DNA of 64,000 nt from Camillea tinctor (Eukaryota > Ascomycota > Sordariomycetes > Xylariales > Xylariaceae), in NCBI GenBank assembly GCA_022578605.1, contig MU394053.1, positions 310,001-374,000 of the forward strand. Reading direction: 5' to 3'. The translations under genes were made by a program, and so were the position numbers. The notes under the pieces are model-generated. The model worked only from the letters and a program-made list of their open reading frames with translations, did not search any database and was not told the origin of the DNA. This document shows positions 47,828 through 60,457 of this stretch, one piece after another (position 1 is the stretch's first letter; every line of letters begins with the position of its first letter).

Positions 47828-49132
47828 CTACGGGTTCCTCGCCCCCCAAAACCCAACCAGCTTCTGCGCCGCCTTCACCATCTCCTTATCAGGGATCCGC
47901 TCATCCAGCACGCGCGCACGCATATACTTATCGCGGTCCGCGAAGAACCCCCGCGCCCCGTCGCGCCAGCGGCGGTACGCCTGCGCCTCCTCCGCCGTGG
48001 TCTCGCGCGGCACCTCGGCGCCGGTGTCGGGGTCGAGCTCCGTGAGAAGCAGGGGCACCGCGATGCCGTGCAGCCGGGAGAGCGCGAGGGAGCGCTGCTT
48101 TGCGTGTTCTTCGGGCGAGGGAGGGCTGGTGGTGGTGAGGGGACAAGAGGCGGAAGCGAGCCGTTTGGCCGCGAGCTCCTGCGCCTTCCGCGCGACGATC
48201 TCGAAGGGTGGGATCTCGGCCCGCGGCACGCGCTGCTGCATGAGGGTGGCGCGGTTGCGCGTCTGCGCGAGGAGCTGCGCGCGGTCGTGCACGGCGCTGT
48301 CGAAGACCTTGGTGAAGCGGGGGGGCTTGCGGGTGGTCTTCTTCTTGGGCTTCTTGCGTGGCGGGGCGCTGTGCTTCGCGGCGGCGCGCTTGCGCTTCGT
48401 GGCCGTGAGCCCGCGGCTCGTCTTGGTCAGCACGACTTCTTCTTCGTAGTCGCTGTCCGACTCGGATCGCAGCCCCCCGTCCGAGGTCTCGTCCTCGGGC
48501 CGCGGGATCGCGATGCGCGTCGCTGCGGGCGCGCGCGCCTGCGCCGCGACGAAGTCCGCGAACTCCCCGCTCTTGGCTTGCAGACGCCGCCGCTCGTGGT
48601 AGAAGTGCGGCTTCGGCACGAACCGCGGCGACACGTACATGTGCAGCGCGCGCCACTCGACGACGCCCGAGTCGCCGACGCTGACGCCGCCGCGGGGGCG
48701 CTCTTCGAGCGAGGAGTCGTCCTCGGCGCGCAGGCAGTCGGCGAGGGGCCGGGGTCGCCACTCGAGGAAGCCCGAGCGCGCGACTGCGAGCTTGATAGCG
48801 GCGTCGCGGCTGGGCAAGGTGCGCTTGAACATGGCGCGGAGGGCGGTGTAGTGCGCGGACTTGGGGCGCTGCTTTACGGTCCGCGTCTCCTGGTTGAAGG
48901 CTTTGATGAAGAGGCGCTGGTTCTCGTCGCGCGCCTCGTCGCGCGCTTTCTTGTTGTCGTGCGCTTTGCGACACTCGGTCCAGCCGTTGGCGTCGAAGGG
49001 GGAGCGGGGGTGCGGCAGCCGGTACTCGTCTAGGCACACGGTCTCGACGGCGATTTCGTAGTCGGCGAGAGCGGCGCTGCGGCGGTCGAGGACGGAGCGC
49101 ATCACGGTGCGGAGGAGAGGGGAGTGCGACAT
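47828..49132 (-). CDS. Basic GC-rich protein of unknown function
   Basis: Single-exon frame of 434 aa. I do not recognise a family. The protein is rich in Arg, Lys and Ala. A lysine-rich central block around residues 240-270 (TKRKRAAAK, PPRKKPKKKTTRKPPR) looks like a nuclear localisation signal. Just before it is an acidic patch, SDSDYEEEVVL. N- and C-terminal parts are mostly helical (EEAQAYRRWRDGARGFFADRDKYMRARVLDERIPDKEMVKAAQKL). GC content is very high compared with its neighbours, which also explains a long overlapping frame on the same strand. A nuclear, possibly nucleic-acid-associated role is inferred from composition only. Confidence 0.7.
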   Translation of the reverse strand: MSHSPLLRTVMRSVLDRRSAALADYEIAVETVCLDEYRLPHPRSPFDANGWTECRKAHDNKKARDEARDENQRLFIKAFNQETRTVKQRPKSAHYTALRAMFKRTLPSRDAAIKLAVARSGFLEWRPRPLADCLRAEDDSSLEERPRGGVSVGDSGVVEWRALHMYVSPRFVPKPHFYHERRRLQAKSGEFADFVAAQARAPAATRIAIPRPEDETSDGGLRSESDSDYEEEVVLTKTSRGLTATKRKRAAAKHSAPPRKKPKKKTTRKPPRFTKVFDSAVHDRAQLLAQTRNRATLMQQRVPRAEIPPFEIVARKAQELAAKRLASASCPLTTTSPPSPEEHAKQRSLALSRLHGIAVPLLLTELDPDTGAEVPRETTAEEAQAYRRWRDGARGFFADRDKYMRARVLDERIPDKEMVKAAQKLVGFWGARNP

Positions 49133-50915
49133 TGTTTCTTGCTTTTCTGTTTCGTTGTTGGTATTAAAGGGGAGAGAGAGAGAGGGTGTTCGAAGGGATT
49201 ATGGATATATCTGATCTACAGATATGTGTGCGAGAAACAACTCGTAATGGTATTGTCGCGAAAGGGTCAGTTATGTACAAGAATTATGACTTCGAGATCG
49301 GACGGGGCTCTAAGAGAAGCTTCGAAATCAAGGGGACTTGGTCGATTCAAATACTCAACTTTCTACTCGTTTCGAGCCATTGTCTGCTGTCGGTCAATAG
49401 GGCAGAACAAGTTCTTTGATACTCCTCATGAATGCCGTCTTTGTGTCGCTTAGAGCCACTAGTATAGAGTAGAATACATTGTCAAATTGACCATCCATTA
49501 TGATGAGTGGCTAAGACCGGGCTTTTCTTTCTTATCTGTACATATGTCTTTGAAATCCTAACAAAGAACTCCTCCTCTACCATATTAAATGCATCCTGCC
49601 ATCTATTTCCAAAGGAAAATGACGTTCCGTAACTCATCTACTTGGAATTGATTTCTCGCTTTCTATACAAATTCCCATATTCAAGATGAGGTCATGATAA
49701 ACAACCTCATAGTCTATTTGCTATACGCCAGCTAAATTCCTCAATGCTAAATGAATCTCAATAATAGATGTTCCATTTAACATTTGTCTTTCTGGGAGCG
49801 ACAGGAGCGCAAGATCATGCATAGTTAGGACTTTCGAAGATCTCCTTCCATATTCCCCTTTCACATATTTCTAAACATAGGCAGTCTAATGACTGACATT
49901 GTCGCGAATGAGGGCATTCCCAATAGCACCAGCGCATATGTAGGTAGATCACATGACCATGCGAGACTTAGCAACTGGATTCCAGACCCTTATTACTATT
50001 TATATACGTAGGTGGTTTATATAGTGGATGGTGAACCTATTAGACATTAATAAATATGGATTCCTAATGCTTAGTTTTTTTTTAAAGATTTCCTTAATAC
50101 CAAATAAGGACTTGTCATCCTGTATAAACACGTTGTTAGTAGATACAATACGATATAGCCTCCAGGATTGGTCGTCTGTACTAACTAGTCAGTTGACAAA
50201 GACCCCTTAGCGTAGACAAGAACCACTCCACAAATCCAATCCTAGGTACCCCATCCCCCACACTCACCACCCGCTTTTCTACATAGTACTGTCTCCACTC
50301 TTCACCCATGTTAGATCCCTACCAAGTATCACGAGCAACCTCATCGACTTCAACCTTACTATTATCGCAGTGCGCATTCCTACTTATTGCAACTAAATCG
50401 ATGATTTTTCTGAGTTTTTTTTTTTTAACATCATACAAAATACCAATAATATTTGGTATGCTCTCTCATATTCGTCGTAGTTCGTAGGCGAAGCACAGCT
50501 AGGTACACTCTATCTACCCTAACTTGTAACAGCTTTACCCCATTGCACGCTACCCTATCCTGTCCTGTCCTGCCCTGTCCTGCCCTACTTACTTGAATGT
50601 TGTGAGTAGGGTAGGCAGGTAAGTATATACATACCTCTCTCCTAGGTGGCTATGAGACATCGTCCCTTTGTATTCCATGCACACACTTCTCCTAAGGTAC
50701 GTATAAGTTGAAAGAATTGGAAAGAAAACCAAAACAAAGAAAAAAAAAGGGGGGGCTGCTAATGTGTCTCAAAAAGCTCAAAAAGCCTAGGCCAAGCAAA
50801 ATGCTGCCACCTTCAAAAAGATCGAGGTGGTAATCCTAGTGTGTAGGTTAGGTAGGATGTGTGCCCCGTTCCTGAAAGCAAAAAAAAAAAAAGAAAAAAA
50901 AGAAAAAGAAAAGAA
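49133..50915. other. AT-rich intergenic region
   Basis: No gene seen. It contains a short CCTGTCCTG-type minisatellite at about 50557-50585 and A-rich tracts near 50740-50915 just past the GPCR stop codon on the opposite strand. Confidence 0.5.
50557..50585 (+). repeat. Short CCTGT/CCTGC minisatellite
   Basis: Five to six tandem pentamers alternating CCTGT and CCTGC. Low complexity; no function is apparent. Confidence 0.7.
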
Positions 50916-52837
50916 TCACACAAACCCCCCTCCGTCTCTTAAAACTCTCACATTTCCCACTCCGCCACAACCTCCCGACCCAGATCCCGATCTGGTGCTC
51001 CCCCCAAACGACATGCTCCCGCTCCCTAGGGTAGTTGTGCTTCTTTCTCCGCGCTCATCCGCTTCTTCTTCCGTAATCCCGTCCTCCTCATCCTTCGCTC
51101 CGGCCGCCAGTCTTCTCTCGAGTCTCTTAGCCCTCTCGCGCTCATTCCTGACTGCGTCGGCGGTCCTGTGCCCCCTAGGCAAGCCCCTGCGCTTATCACG
51201 GCGGACCCTGAACTCCTCGCGCAGTATCTTCCAGCTCGTAGAAAAGAAGATGACGGCGTTCCAGACGCCCTGGAGGGGCAGCACCACCGACGATGCGAGG
51301 TTCAGGCCGAAGTTAGCATTGCCCGTGGCGATAAGGTCGTGCACGCGGTTAATGCTGCTCGGGGTCCATGTCACCAGCACACTGATGGCAAACACAAACG
51401 AGGTGCGGAGGTATGCCAGCTTGACCGGGTCCATGTGGTTCAGCTTGGCGCGGAAGTTCGCGAAGAATCGAATGCGCGGCAAGAACCAGAAGCGGCGACG
51501 GGGGGCCGATGCCGGGGCCTCGGCCGTAATACGCGTTATAGTGGTTTGATAGGGAGGATGGTGATTAATGCCGGTGATGGTATGGCTGCCGCTAGTGGCA
51601 GGCCTTACGGTATTGGAGGAGCAGGTCCCGATGGGGGTGAGCTCCTCAATGGGCCCGTCGAACCAGTTCACATTGGCGGAGCGGGAAGGGGATATTGGGG
51701 ATTCATGGTCGGGTTTGGCAGAGTGCTCAACGGTCGAGTTGACGGTGGTTACTTGAACGACTTCGCGGTTTATGATACCCATAACAGCGGCATTGGCGAA
51801 AAGGTTCTTTGGGGGGGGGGGGGGGGGGGGTATGATCAGCTAAATAATCACAGGGAACGTAGGACTTCACTGAACATACCTTCTCACCAGAGTCGCGCGC
51901 GGTGTTGTGGTGTCTGTCCGGGTTACTAAGCGACAAGTTACGAAGCCGGTTACGCCGCTGGAAGACGTGGTATCCAACCGCGATATAGATACATGTCGAC
52001 AGAATTATGCAGACCCATATAGGCAGGTAATACGTATATATACGTAAGTCGGACCAGTCACCGTCAATCCAGCACCAGATCTAGCCGATCAGGTCAGTCT
52101 TCCTTAACTCCCAGAAAAGGGGGGGATTCAGAGAACAATCAGTACTCACTGTTGCATCTCCATATACGTTTCCTCCATCGCTGCCGCGGACTACGAGTAA
52201 CCACAGAGCAGGGATGAAAGGTATGCCGTAGCAGACACCAAAGTAAGCCCACCAATATCGGAGGAAACTCTTGGGGTTGGCCGAGAAGAAAAAGACCATG
52301 TAGACGTTGACGGCCATTGCAAAAGACCACCATGGATCCGATTGCATAAACCTATGAAAACCATGTCAGAGGGGATATCACGATACTCACGGCAATAGTA
52401 ACAACTCACAGTTCAAACATGAAAGCCTGCGCCTGGCAAATATGGCTAGTAGAGCCGGCCAAGACGCCCGAGTATCCTATTAAGCAGGCAATGCTGGCAC
52501 CCAAGTTGGCAAAGGAAGCGAATACGATGAAGGTGTTGGGAACGGTGCGCAGGCGCTTGATAAAAGCGAAGGCGATGAAGATCAGCAGCACGCCTGTAAT
52601 AGAGAGCGCAGCGCCGAATCGCTCGAACAGTATGATGACATAGAGCTGTTCAGAGCTCCATGAGGGTGATGACACAGTTGGGTTGTCCATAACCTCATTT
52701 TCCACGTATGCAATGCCCGTCCCTTCCACCGTCGTGGCAGTGGAGAGGGTGGGAGTATCCATTGTGGTAGTAGCAGCAGCAGTGGCTGACCTCGTGGTGT
52801 TGTTGTGGTTGATGTCGGTAGTAGTTACCAATGGCAA
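50916..52837 (-). CDS. cAMP-receptor-like G-protein-coupled receptor
   Basis: Four exons (52410-52837, 52151-52351 with first base 52351 and last 52150, 51880-52080, 50916-51806) give about 573 aa. The N-terminal 70 residues are Thr/Ser/Asn-rich and probably extracellular. Seven helices can be followed: VIILFERFGAALSITGVLLIFIA, IVFASFANLGASIACLIGYSG, FAMAVNVYMVFFF, YFGVCYGIPFIPALWLLVV, YLPIWVCIILSTCIYIAVGY, LRTSFVFAISVLVTWTPSSINR and VVLPLQGVWNAVIFF. The conserved cysteine ICQAQAF, the DPWWSFAMAVNVY segment and the LQGVWNAVIFF motif match the Dictyostelium-cAR-like class found in filamentous fungi. A long third cytoplasmic loop and a Gly/Ser-rich tail are present. The ligand is unknown. The intron before exon 4 contains twenty consecutive C on the coding strand. 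Confidence 0.87.
51811..51830 (+). repeat. Twenty-base G homopolymer inside a GPCR intron
   Basis: Twenty G in a row on the + strand, so twenty C in the pre-mRNA, ending 4 nt from the acceptor AG of the last GPCR intron (51807-51879). It occupies the position of the polypyrimidine tract. Such runs change length readily. Confidence 0.9.
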
Positions 52838-55800
52838 AGAATAATATTAGGAAATAAATCTTAAAGGGGTATTTTATACCTGTGGTAGCAATGGAAGAAA
52901 AACCAAGCAGGTAATTCATCAATTGCCTCTATAACAGTAGAAAGAGTCGAGGTGGTCCGTAGGTCGATTAGTTATAAGTGTTGAAGGGATGGGACAGTAG
53001 GCGAAGGTACCTAACGACCACCTACAATCTACCGTCCCAAAGATGCGCCAATGAAGAGGGAAAAAAAAAAGGGAGTGAGAGTATATATTGTGACAATACT
53101 CAAACAGTATCCAGTATGGGATTGTGGATTTCTTTATACTGCCAGTGCAATATTTTTCTTCTATCTTTACTAGTTGTTGACTCTGCTATAGTAACGGTAT
53201 TGCTGGTTGCCCGGGACTTGTTTGAACGGAACGGATGACCAAGGGTTTTTAGTGTGTAATGTGGGCCTGAGCTTCGGAAAGAGGTACTGTAGCAGCTGTA
53301 AACGGTGTACCACCAGGTGATGTAATTCAGCACATTAGTGGGGACATGTCGCCTATAAGGTTTGAATTACAGGTAGAGATCGTTGTACCGGATAGAAGGT
53401 ACCGAGGTCCTTTTTGAGTGGCGAGCTGATATCTGGGTTCGCTGTAGGTTCCCTCTCCCGCCTTCTCCGAGAAATAGGCGGTGAAATATTTGATCGAGGT
53501 TGAAATCGATATGATAAGCCAGAATAGAATCCCTCGAATGTAGGCTGGACCGAAAATCGAAAATATCGAGGAGTGGGTGTGGCTGACGATAAAATTACCA
53601 GCCCAATAGGTACGGTAGGTAGGTAGGTAATAAAAATGATGGTGGGATATAAAACGAACAGGAAAAAAGAAAAAGGATGAAAAAAAAAAGAGAGAGAGAG
53701 AAGATAAGAGACGAGTGATGAGAAATAATAATAATTAGTTATCACATAGGTAAAGTAAGTAAGGTTAGAGATGAAATGTGAAGAATAAGAATGGGAGTAT
53801 GGTCAAAGAGGTGGAGGTAGAAGTAGAAGTGGAGGTTTAGGAATCGGAGGTCAGATTTAGAGTTAGATTTAGAGGGTTTCGAGGAATTAAACTTATTGAA
53901 ATCGTAGATGGGTAGATAGTAAGGTAGATAAGGTACCTAGGTACCTTGTCGGTGGGCATATAGATTATAGAGAGATTCTCTTCTTTTCCTTTGTGCGGAC
54001 TCGACTCGAGGTTCTTTTTTTTTTGATCAAGTCAGCTTAGGGAGACGCATGTAGCCGCATTGTCTGTCGCTTGCTCAGTCTGATATATATCATGGCCCAA
54101 CCAACCCCACGTTAGCCGGGGGTTTCTTGCCATCGGCGGGGGACATGAGAGGGAGAAAAACAAGAGACAGGTCAGTTTGTATGTTGGGGAACAGAATAGA
54201 CAGAAACACGGGTTAGAAACAAGATGCATACTTCCTCATGTCTCCTCATGTTAGCCTAACCTTAGGTAGGTGTAGTTAGGTGAGGGATCAATCACACTGA
54301 ACGCGCCCTGCTCTGCTATTAGTCGGATGCATGCATATGAGGCCATTCATCTTCTTCCCCTCTCTTCCCCCCCCCTTTGCTAGCCCCCGAGTCTTAGAAT
54401 GCGTGTAAGTGTGTAATGTGTAATTATGTTGGAGGGAAGAAGATGGGACTCGGTACCTGGGTAGGAAAAGAAGCAAGACACGGTAACGGGTCAATTTCAT
54501 CTGCAACTTACAATTTACCAACTTACCAGTGATTGTACCTAATTAAAGCTTACTACTTGGGATTGGCTAGGTAGACACATGGATAGATAGGCAGCTGCTA
54601 CATGTAGTTACTGTTTCCATCCTCTTTTCATCTCCAATTGCTGAGATTCTGTTACACGACGCCAATAGCAAGTCCCCGAACCAGGGGGCAGGGGAGGTTG
54701 ATGGTGCACATCTTTTTCTTTTTTTTTGTTTGGTTCTTTTTCTAACTCCCTATTCATCGGTGCAAACATACCTAGTAGACGTTGGCGCCCTGACCTAGAA
54801 TCAATTAACCACTATACGCCCGTTTTCTTTTTTTATCGTGGCCCAGTGACCCGGTAGCTCACATCTACTACCTGCACCTTCTCCACGGCCTGATACCGAA
54901 TCATTCATTTCCAACCCGATAACAATCTTGTACTTGTATAGTTGTATCATGTACCGAGGCACCGAGTTGTATGTACACGCATATGTGTAAGTGGTCGTGC
55001 TGTGAATTCGGCGACGGCGAGTGAGCGGGCGAGCATACGTACATGCGCTCTTCACTTTCAGGAAATGAGCAGCAATCGGTATGTAAGGGATTTCAATCCA
55101 TACTCATAGAGAGCTACCGACCAGGGGGTCGAATTGGAAGTTTGAGCGAGTATAGTATAGTATAGTAGTTATCTACGACACAAGCCCTCCAACCCAAAAC
55201 CTGCATAGGCTTTTTCGCATTACCGAGCTCTTTCTCAGCTTGCCTACCTTCATCTCCATATACTTATCTGCTGGGCTTACGAGGGACAAGGCGAGATGGG
55301 CAACTTCGTCATGGTGTGCACTTAATTGTCCTCGCTATGCCGCATTGGCATCGCTTAGCAGACATGGCTGCATCAGCGATTATGGTGTGCTGACCAGCAG
55401 GGAGCAAATATGCATCGCCTGACTGCGTAGATTATCTATTTCTACTGGTCCTTTCACGACGATACTAAGAATCATGGGCTATGGTATATTGGGGTAGCGG
55501 CAGGGGGGAACAGTTAACCAAGGGGTGAAAAGGAGGGAAGGGGGGGAGCGGTTCAAGACCAGAAGAGGCATGATGATCGAATACATATAAAGGAAAGGGG
55601 GGGCGCATCATCGAGTCTTGGCTTTTCAGTTTCTTTCCCTTTCCCATCAACTTTGTTTGCCTTTTTCTTTTCCCTCTTCTGCAACTCTTCTCCTTGCGTT
55701 CTGCAGAATGACTTTTTTCTTCCCACGTGGACTTTTCCGGACTACGCCAAGGATGAGCAATTTTGATGTAATGGAGTAAACAGAAATTGGGAATCGGCAA

Positions 55801-58800
55801 ATGAGAAGTCTCGGAATTCTTTTTGTTTGCTCTTCTACTGTACTTTTGACCAGCGTTTAACTGAGTGCCTAGCATGGGACTTGGAATGTGTATTTTTCAA
55901 TGTACATGTCAATCGCTAATACTCGATTATGCATTAACCCATCGTATAGACAAATGTGCAAGTGTTTGGGAGTTTAAGGTTGTGGAATATCAGGAATGAG
56001 AAGAACGGAAGAAAAAAATGAAAGAAAAGGAGAAAGGAAATAGAACCAACACCTACGACAATGTAACCCCGAAGGTCAGCTATGTAGATTGACGTACATA
56101 AATATTCCATCTCTTCTAGTAATTCGCTGGATCTTACCTAACTACCCGACTACTTATGTACTAAGTAACATTGAACAAAAGGACTGGATTGAATCGACTT
56201 ACAAGGTCGGCCGGCTGCTTACAGCTCGTAACACAACGACTGCACCTCGAGGCTACACAACCTAGAATGCCTGTACTACTCTCGCACACCCGGTCTGTCT
56301 TTGGATGCGACATTAGCCCAATCGTCTTACCGAGACGACGTATGTATTTTCTTTTGTGATGATGGACAATGACGATTACGATGGGATGGGGATGAATGCA
56401 ACTGCCCCAAGGCTCTGTACGGCCGACGGACAGACTCGAGGGCAGGGTCTTTCTACTCAATTCAGTCGAATCGATAACAAAAGGACATGACGGGAGACAT
56501 GGGCATGGTTAGTCGCGGGGCGATAGCTCACAACTTGGCTACCGGTTCACTGCCTACTGACGGGTGAAGAAAGCCTCTCTGACATGTCCGGGCGGTGGTT
56601 ACCTACTTCAATTACTATGGACTATTGCAGTTTGGTTAGAGATGAAGTTGGAGATGAAGTTATAGAAGGATGAGGAATGGTGTAAATAAACAAATAAATC
56701 TATATCTGCTTCCCGACGGGCCGAATATTTGGTCTCAGCTATATAACCTTTTCTTTTTTTTTCCTTTGTTTTCCTTCGTCAGTATTCAGACCCACTATCT
56801 GTCAATATGATGAAAGTAGTAGGAAAAGAAGAAAATACCTGGGCGAATGGGCATGTCCACTACTGAGTGATGTTGTTGGTGTAAGTTCTTTTACCTTGCC
56901 TCATACGAGGCTTACACAGCGGGGGGGATGCGGGGTTAGGGTTCTATAGAACCAGGATTTCGGAAGACGAACAGTTGTGGAAACAGAGGTAGACAGAGTT
57001 GTAGCAACCAAAGGTTGTTGGTCGCACTGCGTGTTTAAGGCTGTCAATCTAGATATTTGACCCCAACTAAACCAAATTATTTACATTGGCTCTAGTAACC
57101 TAACCTAGATGGCACTATAGATCGGTGAGATGGGTGAGAACTAAGACAGGACGGGAACGACTTTCAGTTTGTGTGGGTGGTGGGGTTGACAACTTTAGCT
57201 TGGATACCTAAACTCAACTGGAGAAGGGACCCGCCCTGCCAACTCTGGGGAAATCTTAGCTAGCGCCCAGACATTGCCGTTTGTGGTGGACGTAACCAAG
57301 GGCCCAGCGATATGATTGGTCAGTTCCGTTTTCCACTACGCTAGGACCCCAGGACCAACCATACCACCCCTTGTTACATCTCTTTTACCTTACGAGCATT
57401 TCATTATTTTCCCGTACCTCTGACAGCGGGCGTCCACATGGTCAGAATATCTCGCAAGGCTAGATCAATGCAAGGACGAAACTATAAATTGCTACCTAGC
57501 TTTACACGTTGGGATAGATCGACGTGGCTTGCCAGGCTACAGCGAAATCATGGCATGTTACCCCTAAAATAAAGGGCAAACTTCTCTTCAAGGGGCCAAT
57601 TGGGTCAAGGAAATCGGTAGAAAAGAAAAAGAAACAGAGTAAAGCAACTTATATCAGGGGTTACTCAGCTGCAAATTTCCATACACACGACCAGCTCGAC
57701 GACCGCCTTTCGGGCTGGAACATACCTAATACCTAACCTAGGACACTGGTAGGTGGAAGGACCCTTGATCCATGACAACCGGGAACTCGTTCTCACGGAG
57801 CACAGCATTAACACTCAAGGTTATTGTCGTTGTGATACCCAGTATCTACTTACACGATATACTACTTAGGTACTACTACTACTTACTACCAACGCGAGAA
57901 CAGTTTGAGGTTTGATTAGTTACGTTGACTTGGGTCCTATTTATCGTAACCAAAGTATATGGTTTGTATTCATTGAGGCCTTTACTCTCCTTCGTGTTAA
58001 GCAACTTTACCAACCCCATGAATACCTAAGTATAGCCTCCCTCACCCCTCCCCCTCCTCGGACTAATGTAAGTAAGTACGTATGCGGCACACGCAAGTCA
58101 AAAGGTCGCACACACGCGCGAACGAACGCTCGAAGCTCCGAGACCCGAAGCACAGCGGGCGCCCAGACGCATGTAACGTAGGTATTTGCCTGCAGCAACC
58201 AAAGAAGAAGAAAACAAAAAAGCTCTGTGCGTTGTGCGATGCTATTCTGTGCAGTGCCCCGTTTAGAGCTGCCGTGGAACGCAGACGATAATCTATCCAT
58301 GTAGGTAACTATGTGCCTAGGCATGTAAATTAATTACCTAGGGATTATAGTTGTGGAAGGATGAGGTAAGATGGTTCCCTCAATATCATTCCTCAAACGC
58401 GCGCGCGTATGTGTATGTATATGGGTGTGTAGCAGATCGGAGTTGTAAGGAAATGATGTCAATTCTAAAACGCAAATGCAAGACATGGAGGACCCTCAAG
58501 TCTCGAGTTGTTTACCATTGTCTCGGAGGTTAAAATAAGCTAAACGTCGGTAAGATGTAGCCATGATACACGAGTTCTAGACGGATTCCGGGGCGTACAG
58601 CCTTTCTCTCCACTTACTACCAAAAACCTTTACACTGCTGTCCCCTCCCCTTTGTAAGGTGGTGATCCACGCACTACCACCGGACTTTGAGAATGGCAGA
58701 GCACAAAAATGACGTGCATCTCGGCGCACGTTCTGAGGCGATGAAAAAAGGAAACATCGTATGTTGGAATCATCATGGAGGAGATCTCTACAATAGAATC

Positions 58801-60457
58801 TGTTCTTATACCATTAGTAAATATATAGGGGACCCCATCGGCCCCACTACTTCATCATAAGTCTACCTACCCAGTAACCCACGCACTCACTCACTTATAC
58901 TTACACCAGCTCTAGTGCCCCGTCGTTATTCACACGAATGCCTTATAGCATAGTCTAGCGCATCAATACATTATATAAGTATGCGACTAACGCTCTCATT
59001 CTCCGGATAGTGTGTACATCATCGCGATGATGGTGTTGTATTGTTGATATATTAGGAATGGAGGGACTGTTAGCGAAACTAACAGTTAGTGCCCTTATAT
59101 ATACATGTGTGTGTAACCTGTGACAGTGCACCAGCATCTACATATGTATTAACCAATGTCATACTCCACCCCCCAATCGCAAATTTCCGTCCGTTCATAG
59201 ATAGTAGAATCTTAAATCTGCTGCTCGTTCCTCTGCCTTTCTTGAATGTAGGTAGAGTTATCATGCCTAGCTACCTGGGAAAGGGTATAAACAAGATGTA
59301 TTCATACGCCACGTGTGTTTTGCATCTTCATTGTTCAATAATTTTGGATAAGATTAATTTTTTCATAAATCATTTCTATTATTCCCCCGAAATAGGATTT
59401 TAAGGATTTGGAGAATTGGGAACTATATAAGGACCTAGTTAGGTGTGTATGTGTAGAAGGTGGCTCTAGGGGGTAGACAACCCTCCCCCCCCTGAATGGC
59501 ATCAAGCTAAGGTTGGTTCTTTGCGCGAAAAGCAACGCATCGGGTTCCAAGTTTTATTTTTAATTTCTCTCTTTTATTTCAAGAGCATGATATATGAATC
59601 GGTGTCGTAGGCCGATAGCATTCATCGCACGAAGTCTCTTATAGCCTTATACATTTGGGACTGACTGGTTAGTTTTATCTCCGGTTCATTAGGAAGTAGA
59701 AGAGTCAAATCAATTTGGTCTCTTTCATTTCTTTTCCTTACCTCCCTCTCTCTTTTAGTTACTTTTCATGTTACAGTTTTGCCAATCTACAGCTTAAATG
59801 GGTCTTCTGTGAAATGGATGCTTTGGTGGGTGTATCTAGTTAGGTCACGGATCACAGGGACGACTGACTGAGTACCTAGGAACAGGATGTCTGTGGCTGT
59901 GTGGGAATGGCACGAAAATGTGTGGATGACCTATTAGATATGCTTCTTTAATATGAGCCACTGCCAGCTGACAGTGGTGTGGTAAGAGTAGCTACCCTCG
60001 GTGTGTTTAAGAAATTCTTGTTACATATGAAGTCTGTATCCATTCTATTACTATTGCATGATAGATAGCCATCACATACTATGGTATTAATGTTATACCT
60101 GGTTTCTGGTAAGCGCTTATGATTCTAACATGACTTGAAAACATGGTACAAATGCAAGGCTACACGCCTCATGGCTTATATACTTGGTGTATAGAACAAT
60201 ATATCCTTCATCTTTCTATTATATCCACTTTTTTCTGCTTCGCAATAATGTCCTTCAACCCCTGCCAGGTTTGGCCATACAAAAGCTGGCACTTTGCGAG
60301 CCGACAGCATACTATGCCACAGCCACCCTGCCCTCAGCTTGCTTGCTGCCTGAATGTGACTGTAGAGATTCCCATTTTATCCTCCCAATGTCTCTCTCAC
60401 TTGTTCGTCTTTCATTCCGGCCAGAGAGCGAGTCCTTTCTAGGTTACGAAATCCGCG
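52838..60457. other. Long region without a recognisable gene
   Basis: About 7.6 kb upstream of the GPCR and upstream of the NLR-like relic. Many frames of 60-136 codons occur but none shows a domain, a compatible splice partner or coding-like composition. Purine-rich tracts (53700-53900), pyrimidine-rich tracts and repeated TAGGTAC/TACCTA motifs are common. No tRNA, rRNA or transposon coding sequence was recognised. Part of it is probably a long regulatory region for the divergent GPCR gene. Confidence 0.45.

Noticed and set aside
47928..49037. 369-codon frame overlapping the basic protein gene on the same strand
   Set aside because: Arg/Ala/Pro-rich out-of-frame translation of GC-rich DNA with no domain; the 434-codon frame has better protein-like composition.
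55465..55875. 136-codon minus-strand frame
   Set aside because: Lys/Arg and Pro runs from purine- and pyrimidine-rich DNA, no domain.
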